Source: JBBQBM01 sp038317375
Lineage (GTDB): Bacteria; Patescibacteriota; Saccharimonadia; Saccharimonadales; JAGQMS01
Direction of reading: 5' to 3'
Assembly (NCBI GenBank): GCA_038317375.1
Contig: JBBQBM010000041.1
Span: 1 to 5,792, forward strand
Length of the DNA stretch: 5,792 nucleotides
Shown: one piece after another, positions 5,211 to 5,792 of the stretch
Layout: each line of letters starts with the position of its first letter
Position numbering within the stretch: the stretch's first letter is position 1
Notes under the pieces: model-generated
Seen by the model: only the letters and a program-made list of their open reading frames with translations
Databases searched by the model: none
What the model was told of the DNA's origin: nothing
Position numbers and translations under genes: made by a program

Positions 5211-5545
5211 GTAAAATTTTGACTGGAGTCGTAGTCTCCAATAAATCTAACAAAACAATAGTTGTGTTGGTTGAGACTCGAAAAACTCACCCGATTTACA
5301 AGAAACAATATACTCGTTCACAGAAGATTGCGGCTCATGACGAGGCAAACGAAGCGAACATTGGCGATAGAGTCAATATTGTAGAGACTCGTCCAATTAG
5401 CGCTACTAAACGGTTCAAGTTGGTCGAGGTGACCACCAAGGCTGCTATTAAGCACATTGAAGATACCGTAGTAGCTGAAAAACCAAAGCAAAGCCCGGTA
5501 GAGCCAAAGTCTGCTACTGATAAACCCAAGGAAGAAACCAAATGA
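5207..5545 (+). CDS. rpsQ: 30S ribosomal protein S17
   Basis: S17 is an early 16S rRNA-binding protein of the 30S body with an OB-type beta barrel. The core is clear at 1-75: LTGVVVSNKSNKTIVVLVET, then HPIYKKQYTRSQKIAAHDE and the signature GDRVNIVETRPISATKRFKL followed by VEV. At 112 residues it exceeds the usual 80-90 because of a tail of about 35 residues rich in Lys, Pro, Glu and Thr (for example EKPKQSPVEPKSATDKPKEE). The tail is probably flexible; its role is unknown. The ATG overlaps the rpmC stop with AAGGAG 8 nt upstream. The stop overlaps rplN by 4 nt, so the two genes should be coupled. Confidence 0.96.
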   Translation: MSKILTGVVVSNKSNKTIVVLVETRKTHPIYKKQYTRSQKIAAHDEANEANIGDRVNIVETRPISATKRFKLVEVTTKAAIKHIEDTVVAEKPKQSPVEPKSATDKPKEETK

Positions 5546-5792
5546 TACAGCAAGAATCACGACTAACTGTCTGCGACAACAGCGGTGCAAAAGAAATACT
5601 TTGCATACGTGTCTTAGGTGGTACTCGTCGTCGTTATGCCAAGATTGGCGATACGATTGTTGCGACTGTAAAAACTGCTAACCCAAGCGGTAACGTCAAA
5701 CGCAAGCAAGTTATCAAAGCTGTCATTGTGCGCACAACTTATGCTATTCACCGAAAAGACGGAACAACCCTACGTTTTGACGAAAATGCCGC
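5542..5792 (+). CDS. rplN: 50S ribosomal protein L14 (3' end outside window)
   Basis: L14 binds 23S rRNA at the subunit interface and contacts 16S rRNA helix 14. The visible 83 residues begin MIQQESRLTVCDNSGAKEIL then CIRVLGGTRRRYAKIGD, a near-canonical L14 N-terminus. They continue to VIVRTTYAIHRKDGTTLRFD and ENA. Roughly a third of the protein is missing past the window edge. The ATG overlaps the rpsQ stop (ATGA) with AAGGAA (5528-5533) 8 nt upstream. In E. coli rplN opens a separate spc operon; here no promoter or terminator separates it from rpsQ. Confidence 0.97.
   Translation, partial: MIQQESRLTVCDNSGAKEILCIRVLGGTRRRYAKIGDTIVATVKTANPSGNVKRKQVIKAVIVRTTYAIHRKDGTTLRFDENA

Overview
The window is a ribosomal-protein gene cluster (S10/spc type), all on the + strand. 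It holds the tail of rpsJ (S10), then rplC-rplD-rplW-rplB-rpsS-rplV-rpsC-rplP-rpmC-rpsQ and most of rplN. The protein sequences, the ordinary use of UGA as a stop (rplD, rpsC, rplP, rpmC and rpsQ all end in TGA), and the basic C-terminal tails suggest a small-genome Candidate Phyla Radiation bacterium. I favour Candidatus Saccharibacteria (TM7) from remembered resemblance of L3 and L4; this is an inference, not a database result.

Layout. Positions 1-83 are the last codons of rpsJ. Positions 84-233 have no gene but hold a two-hairpin element (86-170) and a strong intrinsic terminator (168-208). Positions 234-500 encode an unrecognised 88-residue protein with three predicted membrane segments, whose start codon lies inside an 8-bp inverted repeat. 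Positions 501-682 contain a near-consensus sigma-70 promoter (TTGACC, 17 bp, TATAAT) and a leader of about 135 nt that can fold. From 683 to the end, ten complete r-protein genes and one partial gene are tightly packed. Most junctions overlap by 1 nt (TAATG/TGATG) or 4 nt (ATGA), which predicts one mRNA with translational coupling.

The only real gap inside the operon is 2286-2388, between rplW and rplB. It holds two hairpins and a good ribosome binding site. By eye, this gap and the gap after rpsJ contain the same element in opposite orientations: a conserved box (15 of 16 bases identical), a variable hairpin, a spacer of 8-10 nt and a conserved hairpin, about 85 nt in both copies, each abutting an r-protein stop codon. 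This is the least expected thing in the window.

How the genes work together: L3, L4, L23, L2, L22, L16, L29 and L14 build the 50S subunit (peptidyl transferase surroundings, exit tunnel and its rim, A-site region, subunit bridge). S10, S19, S3 and S17 build the 30S head and body. S10, which usually opens this operon, is here cut off from it by a terminator, a foreign small gene and a new promoter, while the usual S10/spc operon boundary (rpsQ-rplN) is fused by a 4-nt overlap.
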